From NCBI GenBank assembly GCA_022425725.1, contig JAKMEY010000005.1, positions 1-42,801 on the forward strand: a stretch of DNA of 42,801 nt, given 5' to 3'. Below, piece by piece: positions 7,676 through 15,912 of the stretch (position 1 is its first letter; every line of letters starts with the position of its first letter). The DNA is from Ilumatobacteraceae bacterium (GTDB lineage Bacteria; Actinomycetota; Acidimicrobiia; Acidimicrobiales; Ilumatobacteraceae). The notes beneath the pieces are model-generated. The model was not told the DNA's origin. It saw only the letters and a program-made list of their open reading frames with translations, and searched no databases. Both the position numbers and the translations under genes were made by a program.

Positions 7676-8860
7676 ATGAAGGCTTCCTTGAGTGGCCTTA
7701 CCGTCCTTGCCTTAGAGCAGGCGGTGGCTGTGCCGTTCGCGACCCGTCAACTTGCCGATCTTGGCGCAAGGGTCATCAAAGTTGAGCGGCCCGGAGAGGG
7801 TGATTTTGCTCGCCACTACGACGCTCGTGTGAAAGGGCTCTCGAGTTACTTCGCATGGCTGAATCGCTCGAAAGAGTCGATTGCCCTTGACCTCAAACAT
7901 TCGAAAGCCCAGTCGATCGTGAAAGAACTTGCGGCGTCGGCTGATGTCGTGGTGCAGAACCTCTCGCCAGGAGCGACCGATCGGCTCGGCCTGTCATCAG
8001 CTCAACTTAGAGAGGTCAACCCACAACTCATCACGGTTGACCTCACAGGGTATGGACGAGGTGGCCCACTCGAAGATCGCAAGGCGTACGACCTGCTTAT
8101 TCAGGCGGAAGCCGGACTGCTTTCGGTCACTGGCTCTGCATCAGAAATGGTTCGTGCCGGAATTTCAGTTGCCGACATTGCAGGGGGAATGTACGTGTAC
8201 TCATCTGTTCTTGCTGCGCTCGTTCATCGCGGCACCTCCGGCGAGGGAACCGAAATCGAGGTGTCACTATTTGATGCTCTCATCGAATGGATGGGTCACC
8301 CGATCAACTACGGCCTGTACACAGGGGAGGGTCCGGTTCGAGCAGGTGACTCCCACCCATCGATTTACCCGTATGGATCATTCGCTGCGTCGGACGGGCG
8401 GGTGCAGTTTGGCATTCAGAATCAACGCGAGTGGGAGTCGTTCTGTGCCGACGTGTTGCAGCGACCAGAGGTGACGACCGATAGCCGGTTCGCAACCAAT
8501 GACGACCGTCATCAACACCGTGCTGAGCTGTTGGCCGTTATTGAAGATGTATTCCGCTCGTCAACGGTGAACGAGGTTGCAGGTCGGCTCGACGCTGCAG
8601 GCATCGCAAACGGACGAGTAAATGACATCACCGGAGTGATCACCCACCCAAACCTCATTGAGCGAGATCGATGGCGGTCGATTGAGACAGCCGGTGGGAG
8701 CATTCAAACGCTCCGACCCCCAGCGATCATGCATGGCCATGATGAGCCAATGAGTGCGATTCCTGAGGTCGGTGAGCACACAACGAGCATTCTCTATGAA
8801 TTGGGCTACCTCGATGACGACATCACTGAGCTTGTCGCAGCCGGTGCCATCGGCAGGTAG
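7676..8860 (+). CDS. Class III CoA transferase (CaiB/BaiF family)
   Basis: A 394-residue family III CoA transferase that moves CoA between a donor thioester and a carboxylic acid through an aspartyl-CoA anhydride. The probable catalytic aspartate is D167 in SVADIAGG, matching the usual place near residue 169. The N-terminus SLSGLTVLALEQAVAVP and the KVERPGEGD segment are family features. Two starts are possible: GTG 7667, overlapping the amidase stop, or ATG 7676, which I prefer from the length. The gene ends one base from the stop of the convergent acyl-CoA dehydrogenase. Co-translation with an amidase suggests activation of an acid released from an amide. Confidence 0.88.
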   Translation: MKASLSGLTVLALEQAVAVPFATRQLADLGARVIKVERPGEGDFARHYDARVKGLSSYFAWLNRSKESIALDLKHSKAQSIVKELAASADVVVQNLSPGATDRLGLSSAQLREVNPQLITVDLTGYGRGGPLEDRKAYDLLIQAEAGLLSVTGSASEMVRAGISVADIAGGMYVYSSVLAALVHRGTSGEGTEIEVSLFDALIEWMGHPINYGLYTGEGPVRAGDSHPSIYPYGSFAASDGRVQFGIQNQREWESFCADVLQRPEVTTDSRFATNDDRHQHRAELLAVIEDVFRSSTVNEVAGRLDAAGIANGRVNDITGVITHPNLIERDRWRSIETAGGSIQTLRPPAIMHGHDEPMSAIPEVGEHTTSILYELGYLDDDITELVAAGAIGR

Positions 8861-8861
8861 G

Positions 8862-10046
8862 TCAGCGTTTCGTCCGGCGCTCGACGAGCTGGCGGGCGAT
8901 GACATTGCGCTGAATTTCGTTGGTGCCCTCACCGACAATCATGAGCGGAGCATCTCGGTAATACCTCTCAACATCAAACTCGGTTGAATATCCGTGCCCA
9001 CCGTGGATTCTGATGGCATCGAGCGCCACCTTCGCAGCCATTTCAGAACAGAACAGCTTTGCCATTCCTGCTTCGAGGTCGGCCCGCACGCCACTATCGA
9101 ACCGCTCAGCGGCGTGATAATTCAGCCGTTGCCCGGCAGTTATCTGAGTTGCCATATCGGCGAGGAGATTGCCGACCGACTGGTGGCGCCAGATCGGTTG
9201 GCCGAAGGTTTCTCGATGGGTTGCATATTCGAGGGCATCATCAAACGCGGCGCGTGCAACTCCGATCGCGCGCGCGGCCACCTGAATGCGCCCAATCTCA
9301 AGTCCGCCCATCATCTGGGTGAACCCTTGACCCTCCGCTCCGCCTAACAGGGCAGATGTAGGAACGAAGCAATCGTCAAACGAGAGCTCACAACTCTCGA
9401 CACCTTTGTACCCGAGTTTCGGCAGGTTGCGGCCCACGGTGAATCCCGGAACTTTCTCAACGAGCAGAATCGAAATTCCTGTATGCGAGGGGATTGCCTC
9501 CGGGTCTGTTTTGCACAACAGCGCAACGACATCTGACATCCGGGAATTGGTGATCCAGGTCTTCGCCCCATTGATGACGTAGCCGTCGACACCGTCACGA
9601 GATGTTGGTCGCGCAACGGTACGAATCGCTTGGAGATCAGACCCGCCGTCAGGCTCAGTTAGGGCCATCGTTGCCCGAAGTTCGCCGGTTGCCATGAGTG
9701 GCAAGTAGCGCTCTTGCTGTTCAGGGGTGCCGTGGCGCGTGAGCAGTTTTGACACCACTGAGTGTCCGCCGAATGCACCCGACAGCGACATCCACCCCCG
9801 AGCGATCTCTTCGGTGATTCGGGCATAACAACGACCCGACACCGAACCTGAATTCCACGGCTCACCGATAGCGAGCCCGAAGACACCGAGCTCTTTCATC
9901 TGATCGATAAGTGCCTCGGGGTACGTATCTGAGTGTTCGAGGTCTCGAACGACGGGGCGAACCTCATTGTCAACCCACTTCGCAATCACGTCAACAAATT
10001 CAGATTCCTCGGCGCTGAGACCGTCCATCGGTTCGAGAAGCGACAT
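8862..10046 (-). CDS. Acyl-CoA dehydrogenase
   Basis: A 394-residue flavoenzyme that introduces an alpha,beta double bond into an acyl-CoA and passes electrons to ETF. It shows the FAD-binding ALTEPDGGSD and WITNSRMSDV, the arginine-rich RETFGQPIWRHQ, and IHGGHGYSTEF. The C-terminal catalytic glutamate is in IVGEGTNEIQRN, the canonical MCAD/SCAD position. The open frame reaches a TTG at 10097; ATG 10046 gives the normal N-terminus and is preferred. It is divergent from the DUF35/thiolase pair, with a 92-bp shared region, which suggests the three belong to one degradative route. Confidence 0.92.
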   Translation of the reverse strand: MSLLEPMDGLSAEESEFVDVIAKWVDNEVRPVVRDLEHSDTYPEALIDQMKELGVFGLAIGEPWNSGSVSGRCYARITEEIARGWMSLSGAFGGHSVVSKLLTRHGTPEQQERYLPLMATGELRATMALTEPDGGSDLQAIRTVARPTSRDGVDGYVINGAKTWITNSRMSDVVALLCKTDPEAIPSHTGISILLVEKVPGFTVGRNLPKLGYKGVESCELSFDDCFVPTSALLGGAEGQGFTQMMGGLEIGRIQVAARAIGVARAAFDDALEYATHRETFGQPIWRHQSVGNLLADMATQITAGQRLNYHAAERFDSGVRADLEAGMAKLFCSEMAAKVALDAIRIHGGHGYSTEFDVERYYRDAPLMIVGEGTNEIQRNVIARQLVERRTKR

Positions 10047-10138
10047 CTCACCAGCCTGCCACTTTGTGGGTCGTCCGACCGACTCGTCGTTGCGCAAAAT
10101 AACGGCGTATGTTCACCCTAAATACCAAAGGAGGACGT
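10047..10138. promoter_or_regulatory. Divergent intergenic region (acyl-CoA dehydrogenase / DUF35)
   Basis: A 92-bp region that must hold the promoters of both flanking transcripts. It contains an AT-rich core (AAAATAACGG and CCTAAATACC) and a short palindrome TTGCGCAA (10090-10097). No -35/-10 pair at standard spacing could be assigned with confidence. Confidence 0.35.
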
Positions 10139-10537
10139 ATGTCGACCGCAACACAGATTCCGTTTGTCGAGTACCTCAGACTTGAGCCGACACCACATCT
10201 TGTCGCCAATGAATGCACTTCATGCGGCGCCCGCTATTTCGATCGACGCAACGCATGCGCGGCGTGCTTTGCGACCGACTTCACGCCGGTCGACATTCCC
10301 ACCGAAGGAGTAGTTCGATCATTTTCGATCGTCACCTTCGCTGCCCCTGGCGTTGAGGTGCCCTTTGTCGCGGCGGTCATCGATTGCGGTGGCACCAGCG
10401 TTCGAGCAAACATCATCAATTGTCCACCCGACCCCGAACATGTCAGTCTCGGAATGAACGTTCGCCTTGCCACTACGGTGGTGGGTACAGATTCTGCTGG
10501 CGTAGAAGCGGTCAACTATGGATTCGAGCCAGCCTGA
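10139..10537 (+). CDS. DUF35 Zn-ribbon/OB-fold acyl-CoA-associated protein
   Basis: A 132-residue protein of the DUF35 (ChsH2/OB-fold) family. The N-terminal rubredoxin-like zinc ribbon has C26, C29, C40 and C43 in ECTSC...ACAAC, followed by an OB fold starting near GVVRSFSIVTFAAPGVEVPF. Family members bind acyl-CoA substrates and form complexes with thiolases or with MaoC-like hydratases (ChsH1-ChsH2 and Ltp2 in sterol side-chain breakdown). The ATG at 10139 follows a strong AAAGGAGG. The thiolase begins 32 nt after the stop, so the two almost certainly form a complex. No MaoC-type hydratase is next to it. Confidence 0.88.
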   Translation: MSTATQIPFVEYLRLEPTPHLVANECTSCGARYFDRRNACAACFATDFTPVDIPTEGVVRSFSIVTFAAPGVEVPFVAAVIDCGGTSVRANIINCPPDPEHVSLGMNVRLATTVVGTDSAGVEAVNYGFEPA

Positions 10538-10569
10538 GCGCAGGCCCAACTCAGAACTAAGGAGAGATC

Positions 10570-11778
10570 ATGAGTAGAAGCGACGACATCTGGATCCTCG
10601 GGATTCACATGACAAAGTTCGGTAAGCACCCCAACCTTGACGTAGTCGACCTTGGTGCCGAAGCCATTCAAGGCGCACTCGCAGATGCAGGGGTCACGAT
10701 GGCCGATATCGGCATCCTTGCTGCTGGAAACCTGCTCGGCTCAGGCAGCATCGCCCAGCAACTACAAAAGCAAGTCGGTCAGACCGGCATTCCCGCCTAC
10801 AACGTCTCGAACGCATGCGCAACGGGTGCCACCGCTCTTCGCACTGCCATCATGGCGGTCAAAGCTGGTGAGGTCGACATGGGCCTAGCAGTCGGCGTCG
10901 AAAAACTCGCCGGAGCCGGACTGCTCGGAGCAGGGGGTAGAGCAAAAGCCGACAATGATGAGTGGGAGCGCAACGGACGCTTCGGTGCGGTCGGCCCGGT
11001 TGATGGTCGAATCGGCACCGAATCGATGCCAGGCGTATTCGCGCAAATCGGCATGGAGTATGGCCACAAGTACGGTGGCGCCGATTTCGAGTTGTTCGCA
11101 AAGATCAGCGAGAAGAACCATGCTCATTCGACGTTGAACCCGCTTGCTGCGTACAACAAAGCGATGAGCCTCGAGCAGATCATGAACGACGTCATGATCG
11201 CCTACCCGAATACTCGTCCGATGTGTTCAGCAAACTGCGACGGTGCTGCGGCGGCTGTCGTCATTAATGGTGAGAAGCTGAAGACACTCTCTCTTGAGCA
11301 GCAGCGTCGAGCGGTGAAAGTGTCCGCCTCAATTCTCACGAGTGACCCTTGGCAAGAGGCATGTCAAGTGCTTCCCGATGTCAACACGCTGACCCGAAGC
11401 GCAGCCCGCCAGGCCTATGAACAGGCCGGTGTCGGACCACAAGACCTCAACCTCGTCGAACTTCACGACTGTTTCGCAACCGCTGAACTCGTGCACTACG
11501 ACAACCTGATGCTCTGCGAGGAGGGTGGCGCAGTCGACTTCTTCGAATCAGGCGCAGCACATCGTGACGGAAGACTTCCGGTCAACGTCTCAGGCGGTCT
11601 CCAATCGAAGGGGCACCCAATTTCAGCCACAGGTATCGCCAACATTTGGGAGGTCTGCCAGCACGTTCGCGGTGAAGCACGCGATCGCCAGATTGAGGGC
11701 GCAAAAGTTGGACTTGCCCACGTGATCGGACTTGCATCGGCATGTGGTGTTCACATCCTTGAGCGTTCAGCTGCCTGA
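10570..11778 (+). CDS. Thiolase of the SCP-x / lipid-transfer type
   Basis: A 402-residue thiolase-superfamily enzyme. The nucleophilic cysteine is C83 in SNACATG; the other motifs are HDCFATAEL and GGLQSKGHPISATG, so all catalytic groups are present. It should cleave a 3-ketoacyl-CoA with CoA, or act as a retro-aldolase like Ltp2 when paired with DUF35. It has a good ribosome site (AAGGAGA) and lies just after the DUF35 gene. The sterol-degradation analogy is inference; the pair could equally serve branched-chain acyl-CoAs. Confidence 0.9.
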   Translation: MSRSDDIWILGIHMTKFGKHPNLDVVDLGAEAIQGALADAGVTMADIGILAAGNLLGSGSIAQQLQKQVGQTGIPAYNVSNACATGATALRTAIMAVKAGEVDMGLAVGVEKLAGAGLLGAGGRAKADNDEWERNGRFGAVGPVDGRIGTESMPGVFAQIGMEYGHKYGGADFELFAKISEKNHAHSTLNPLAAYNKAMSLEQIMNDVMIAYPNTRPMCSANCDGAAAAVVINGEKLKTLSLEQQRRAVKVSASILTSDPWQEACQVLPDVNTLTRSAARQAYEQAGVGPQDLNLVELHDCFATAELVHYDNLMLCEEGGAVDFFESGAAHRDGRLPVNVSGGLQSKGHPISATGIANIWEVCQHVRGEARDRQIEGAKVGLAHVIGLASACGVHILERSAA

Positions 11779-11806
11779 AAAACCCAGCATCTGCGAGGCG
11801 GCGTGA

Positions 11807-11818
11807 ACCGTTAACGGT
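11807..11818. promoter_or_regulatory. Perfect 12-bp palindrome upstream of the oxygenase gene
   Basis: ACCGTTAACGGT is a perfect inverted repeat with no spacer in the 60-bp gap before the gene at 11842. It is a possible repressor site for that gene. It has no loop, so it is not a terminator hairpin. Confidence 0.3.
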
Positions 11819-11841
11819 CGGCGTCTGCTTCTCTCTTTGTG

Positions 11842-12807
11842 ATGTCTATTCCGACGATAGATCTGCGCGAGCCGGCTGAGATTGTCGCTCGACAACTCGA
11901 CGATGCATGTAGCTCATTTGGGTTTATGCAGGTCATTGGGCACGGAGTCGACCCGGTTCTTGAGAGAGACGCATGGGATTGCGCGTCTACGTTTTTTGCT
12001 CTCGATGACGAGACAAAACTTGCGGTTGCGTTCCCAGATGGTGATGCGTACGGGTACGGCCCATTCCAAGTCGAGCGATTAGCAGCAAGCCGAGGGGAGT
12101 CGACCCCGCCCGATCTAAAAGAAACGTTTTCAATCGGCCCTTTTGTCGATGCGAGTGAACTTCAGACGATCGTCTCACGAGATCCGGCAGCCGCATTTGC
12201 GTACTCCCCGAACCGGTGGCCGGTAGAACCAAAGGGCATGTCCGACCTCATGCAGCGCTACTACGACGAACTCGCATTGTTGTGCGAGCAGTTGCTTTCG
12301 TTGATGGCACGAGGGCTCGGCATGTCGGGTGACACCTTTACCTCATCGATCGATCGCCACACCTCGGCGTTACGTCTCTTGCATTACCCGCATGTCGAGC
12401 CGTCCTCGGTCGCTTCCAGGCAGCTCAGGGCAGGCGCTCATTCCGATTACGGAACATTGACATTGCTTCGCCAAGATGATGCTCCCGGTGGGCTCGAAGT
12501 TCGTGGAGCCGACGATGAGTGGCACCCAGTACCTGCTGAGGAGGGTGCGTACGTCGTCAACATTGGAGATGCGCTCGAACGATGGACGGCTGGTCGTTGG
12601 CGCTCCACCCTTCACCGGGTGCAGGTTCCTCCACCCGACAGCGGTCCTAATGAACGGCAGTCGATTGCCTTTTTTCATAATGCGAATTGGGATGCAGTCA
12701 TTGAGGTTCTCGACCCTTGCCGGCCTTCAAATGGTGAAGTTGCGCCACCGATCACCGCAGGGAGGCATCTCATGGAGCGGTTCCTCAGCACCCAGCGAGG
12801 GGAATGA
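11842..12807 (+). CDS. 2-oxoglutarate/Fe(II)-type oxygenase (isopenicillin N synthase-like)
   Basis: A 321-residue non-haem iron oxygenase of the isopenicillin N synthase / gibberellin-oxidase fold. The iron triad is H200, D202 (GAHSDYGTLTLL) and H258 (STLHRV); the co-substrate-binding R-x-S is R272/S274 in ERQSIAFF. The N-terminal DIOX_N-like segment begins IPTIDLREP. It probably hydroxylates or desaturates a small molecule; the substrate is unknown. A GTG directly before the ATG (11839) could also start the protein. No Shine-Dalgarno is seen. The stop overlaps the trmB start, so the two are co-translated although functionally unrelated. Confidence 0.88.
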   Translation: MSIPTIDLREPAEIVARQLDDACSSFGFMQVIGHGVDPVLERDAWDCASTFFALDDETKLAVAFPDGDAYGYGPFQVERLAASRGESTPPDLKETFSIGPFVDASELQTIVSRDPAAAFAYSPNRWPVEPKGMSDLMQRYYDELALLCEQLLSLMARGLGMSGDTFTSSIDRHTSALRLLHYPHVEPSSVASRQLRAGAHSDYGTLTLLRQDDAPGGLEVRGADDEWHPVPAEEGAYVVNIGDALERWTAGRWRSTLHRVQVPPPDSGPNERQSIAFFHNANWDAVIEVLDPCRPSNGEVAPPITAGRHLMERFLSTQRGE

Positions 12808-13493
12808 TGCGCGCTCCTGACGAACGCCCAATGGCGGTTGCGAGAACCTTTAAACCACGCCGACGAAGAATGTCACAGGCTCGGTCGACTGCGTTTGAAG
12901 AGTTACTCCCACTATTCGGATTAGATGTCGAAGGTCCTCCGACTTCAGCGGAGGAGATTTTTGAGCGGTCAGCACCTGTGGTCTTGGAAATCGGTTCTGG
13001 TGCAGGTGAAGCGGCGATTGCGTCTGCGTTAGCGGAACCTGATGTTGACCTCATTGCAGCCGATGTCCATACGCCTGGCATTGCTCGGCTTCTTGTTGAT
13101 CTTCGCTCGAATGAACTCACAAACCTTCGGGTGATTCACGGAGACGCTCTTGAGTTCATTACGCGGCTTCCGGCGCCAACCTTCACCGAAATCAGGGTGT
13201 GGTTTCCTGACCCGTGGCCGAAACCTCGCCAACGCCAGCGGCGACTCGTGACCGAACCGATCATTGGTCGATTGGTTCCGTGGATTGTGGGTGGTGGCCG
13301 CCTGCGTATGGCGACCGATATCGACGACTATGCAGAACAGATGCTCGCCGTGTGCTCGGCCCACCCAGAACTCGATGGAGGCATCGTGGAGCGACCCTCT
13401 GATCGCCCGGCGACTCGATTCGAGCGAAAGGGAGTTGAGGCCGGTCGTGCCGTGACCGACCTCGCATTTGTCAGAAAGCTCGAGGTGTCGTGA
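12804..13493 (+). CDS. trmB: tRNA (guanine-N7-)-methyltransferase TrmB
   Basis: A 229-residue class I SAM methyltransferase that makes m7G46 in the variable loop of tRNAs. SAM motif I is VVLEIGSGAGE, motif II-like IAADVH follows, and the family hallmark RVWFPDPWPKPRQRQRRL is intact, as is the C-terminal TRFERKG. The first about 30 residues are basic (RTFKPRRRR) and may bind tRNA. Two adjacent ATGs (12804 and 12807) are possible starts; the first overlaps the upstream stop. The gene ends 29 bp from the convergent nitronate monooxygenase. Confidence 0.95.
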   Translation: MMRAPDERPMAVARTFKPRRRRMSQARSTAFEELLPLFGLDVEGPPTSAEEIFERSAPVVLEIGSGAGEAAIASALAEPDVDLIAADVHTPGIARLLVDLRSNELTNLRVIHGDALEFITRLPAPTFTEIRVWFPDPWPKPRQRQRRLVTEPIIGRLVPWIVGGGRLRMATDIDDYAEQMLAVCSAHPELDGGIVERPSDRPATRFERKGVEAGRAVTDLAFVRKLEVS

Positions 13494-13522
13494 AGTTAGG
13501 TGCGAGACGCCGGTGCTTCGGA

Positions 13523-14665
13523 TCAGTCGTTCATCAGGCCGTCGAGGCGCTGCACTGATTCAATGAACTCCTCGACCATCTCATAGACGACGCGAGCAGC
13601 AGGCTTTGACACATTCATCGTTCCAACGATCTGACCGACGAAATAGTTCGCAAGCTGTGCTGCACCCGATGATGAGTCGTGAGCGGCGCGATCGATTCGT
13701 CGAATCGCTGTGTCAACGAGCATTGGCTGTAATGGCATTGGGAGCGGCTTCGGGTTTGCTGGATCTTCCCAGGCGTCTGTCCACGCGGTTCGCAACTGAC
13801 GGGCCGGCTTACCGGTACGAGATTTCGACCGCAATGTGTCTGATGACGTTGCGGCGAGGAACTTCTCTTTCACGGTTGGGTGTGTCTCCGCTTCCTCGGT
13901 GGTCAGCCAGACCGATCCACACCACACGCCTTCTGCGCCGAGAGCCATCGAGGCTGCCATCTGACGTCCGCGACCGATACCGCCAGCGCCAAGCACGGGA
14001 ACTTGACCTCCGAGTGCGTCGACGATCTCGGGAATGAGCACCATCGTGCCGATCTCTCCAGTGTGGCCACCAGCCTCAGATCCTTGAGCGATGACGATGT
14101 CGACCCCGACCGCAGCGTGACGTTCGGCGTGTTGCGCCTTTCCTGCAAGCGCTCCAACTAGCCGACCTTGCTCATGCGCGCTATCGAGCATGTGGGCCGG
14201 AGGCGGGCCAAGGGCATTCACGACAAGAGCAGCCTTATGGGCGAGAGTGATCTCAAGTTGAGGCGCCGCGCGGTCTGCGCTGAGTGGCGCTGATTTCGAT
14301 TCTGCGCCGAGCCCCCTGCCTCCTTGCTCTTCTTCGAGGGCGGGCACCCCATAGTCATCGAGGAGTTTGTCGACGAAGTCTCGGTGCTCACTAGGAATCA
14401 TTTCGTCGAGTTCGGCAACGGTCATTCCGCCCTGGTCGGAGCCGGTGTACTTCGCCGGCACGATGAGATCGACGCCGTACGGAAGATCGCCAACCTGTTC
14501 TTCGATCCAATCAAGGTCGATCTCGAGCTGCTTATCTGAGTGGCCCGCCGCACCCAGCACTCCGAGACCTCCCGCCTTTGTTACTGCGGCGACGACGTCA
14601 CGACAGTGACTGAAGGCAAGAATGGGAATGTCGATTCCGAGCATGTCGGTCACACGAGTTCTCAT
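13523..14665 (-). CDS. Nitronate monooxygenase / 2-nitropropane dioxygenase family flavoprotein
   Basis: A 380-residue FMN-dependent TIM-barrel protein. The likely catalytic histidine is in GSEAGGHTGE, and the FMN phosphate site is VLGAGGIGRGRQ followed by GAEGVWCGS. True nitronate monooxygenases oxidise alkyl nitronates, but many family members in acyl-CoA operons have unknown reactions. Its start overlaps the stop of the acyl-CoA dehydrogenase by 4 nt (14662-14665), so it is the last gene of a three-gene operon with that enzyme and the TIGR03084 protein. A role on an acyl-CoA intermediate is inferred from context only. Confidence 0.88.
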   Translation of the reverse strand: MRTRVTDMLGIDIPILAFSHCRDVVAAVTKAGGLGVLGAAGHSDKQLEIDLDWIEEQVGDLPYGVDLIVPAKYTGSDQGGMTVAELDEMIPSEHRDFVDKLLDDYGVPALEEEQGGRGLGAESKSAPLSADRAAPQLEITLAHKAALVVNALGPPPAHMLDSAHEQGRLVGALAGKAQHAERHAAVGVDIVIAQGSEAGGHTGEIGTMVLIPEIVDALGGQVPVLGAGGIGRGRQMAASMALGAEGVWCGSVWLTTEEAETHPTVKEKFLAATSSDTLRSKSRTGKPARQLRTAWTDAWEDPANPKPLPMPLQPMLVDTAIRRIDRAAHDSSSGAAQLANYFVGQIVGTMNVSKPAARVVYEMVEEFIESVQRLDGLMND

Positions 14666-15912
14666 GATGGTTCCTTTCGGGTTCGAAATTCAGACCATGT
14701 CATCCCGGCATCCCCATGAATGTCACGGGGAAGCCCAAGTACGAGTTCGGCGACGATGTTGCGCTGTACAGCAAATGTTCCTCCACCAAGGGTGAGAGCG
14801 GGAGAAAACAGCCAGCCATAGTGCCACAGCGGGTCAACTTCTGGGAATTGGCTGCCGTCGCCACGAGCAAAGTTCACTTCGGTCGCTCCACGTTGTGCAC
14901 GGCTAGGAATGTCTCCAGCCGGGCCGGAACCTGTCAACACGCCCGATGCGCCGACGAGGTCTTTCGCCAATTCCATGACGTGTTGACCGTGCTCGTCACC
15001 CATGATCTTTTGTACCGAGGCTTCGGCACCTGGCGTGCGCCCATTTAGTCGGGCACTCAAGGTTCGAAGTCGGTTGAGGCGAAGCACTTCTGACTCAATG
15101 TGCAAGCCGGCAATGCGTTGACGCATTACCGGGTCATCGCAGCCTCCGTTGCTCCGCACAAGATTGAGGAGGTCATCGGCCGATGGCCCTGAACCCCACA
15201 ACGAGCCGGCTGATGACAACGACACGCGTTCGTTGGCAAGCGTGACTTTTGCGAGTCGCCACCCGTCGCCCTCTTGTCCAACGAGATATTTCGCAGGAAG
15301 GCGAACGTCATCGAAGAACGTTTGATTGAACGAATGAGCGGTCGTCATGTCGATGATCGGTGACAGCGTGAGCCCAGGAATATCCATCGGAATGATGAAG
15401 TAGGAGATCCCTTTATGTTTCGGTACGTCAGCGTCGGTTCGCGCAATGAGGATGCCGTATTCCGAATGATGGGCACCGCTCGACCAGATTTTTGAACCGT
15501 TGATGATGTACTCGTCGCCATCTCGGACGGCCCGGGTTGCCAGCGATGCAAGGTCGGAACCCGAGTCGGGTTCGCTGAAGAGTTGGCACCATTGCTCTTC
15601 TCCGCTGAAAATTTTCGGAAGAAAGCGCTCTTTTTGCCACTCAGTCCCCGCAAGCAGAATCGTTGGAGCGGCCCACCCAACGCCGATCGGATTTGTCGAT
15701 ACCGAGGTTTCTCGCACTCCGGCAGCCTTTAGTTCCTCATCGATGATGAGTTGATGAATGGGGTCTGCTTCAACTCCCCAAGGACGAGGCCAATGGGGGA
15801 CTAGAAGACCTGCCTCATGAAGTTCGGCACTCGTAGGAGATGGATGCTCAGCGAGCCACGTTCGCAGTTCACTCCGTCGTGGATCGTCGTCGGTAGGAAA
15901 ATCGAAATCCAT
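14662..15912 (-). CDS. Acyl-CoA dehydrogenase with atypical catalytic site
   Basis: A 416-residue acyl-CoA dehydrogenase. The FAD and substrate motifs QLFSEPDSGSD and KIWSSGAHHSEYG are clear. At the C-terminus the usual E-G-T is replaced by GGGTFAVQRNIVAE, so the canonical MCAD-type base is a glycine. Glu228 in LANERVSLSS lies where isovaleryl-CoA and long-chain dehydrogenases keep their alternative base, so the enzyme may still be active. Partner-dependent FadE subunits without a base are the other reading. ATG 15912 shares one base with the upstream TIGR03084 stop (TGATG), indicating co-translation; the frame extends 5 codons further but this start fits the family. Confidence 0.9.
   Translation of the reverse strand: MDFDFPTDDDPRRSELRTWLAEHPSPTSAELHEAGLLVPHWPRPWGVEADPIHQLIIDEELKAAGVRETSVSTNPIGVGWAAPTILLAGTEWQKERFLPKIFSGEEQWCQLFSEPDSGSDLASLATRAVRDGDEYIINGSKIWSSGAHHSEYGILIARTDADVPKHKGISYFIIPMDIPGLTLSPIIDMTTAHSFNQTFFDDVRLPAKYLVGQEGDGWRLAKVTLANERVSLSSAGSLWGSGPSADDLLNLVRSNGGCDDPVMRQRIAGLHIESEVLRLNRLRTLSARLNGRTPGAEASVQKIMGDEHGQHVMELAKDLVGASGVLTGSGPAGDIPSRAQRGATEVNFARGDGSQFPEVDPLWHYGWLFSPALTLGGGTFAVQRNIVAELVLGLPRDIHGDAGMTWSEFRTRKEPS

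Noticed and set aside
14676-14700. GGGTTCGAAATTC resembling a tRNA T-loop
   Set aside because: No acceptor stem, anticodon arm or CCA context around it; it lies within the acyl-CoA dehydrogenase gene.
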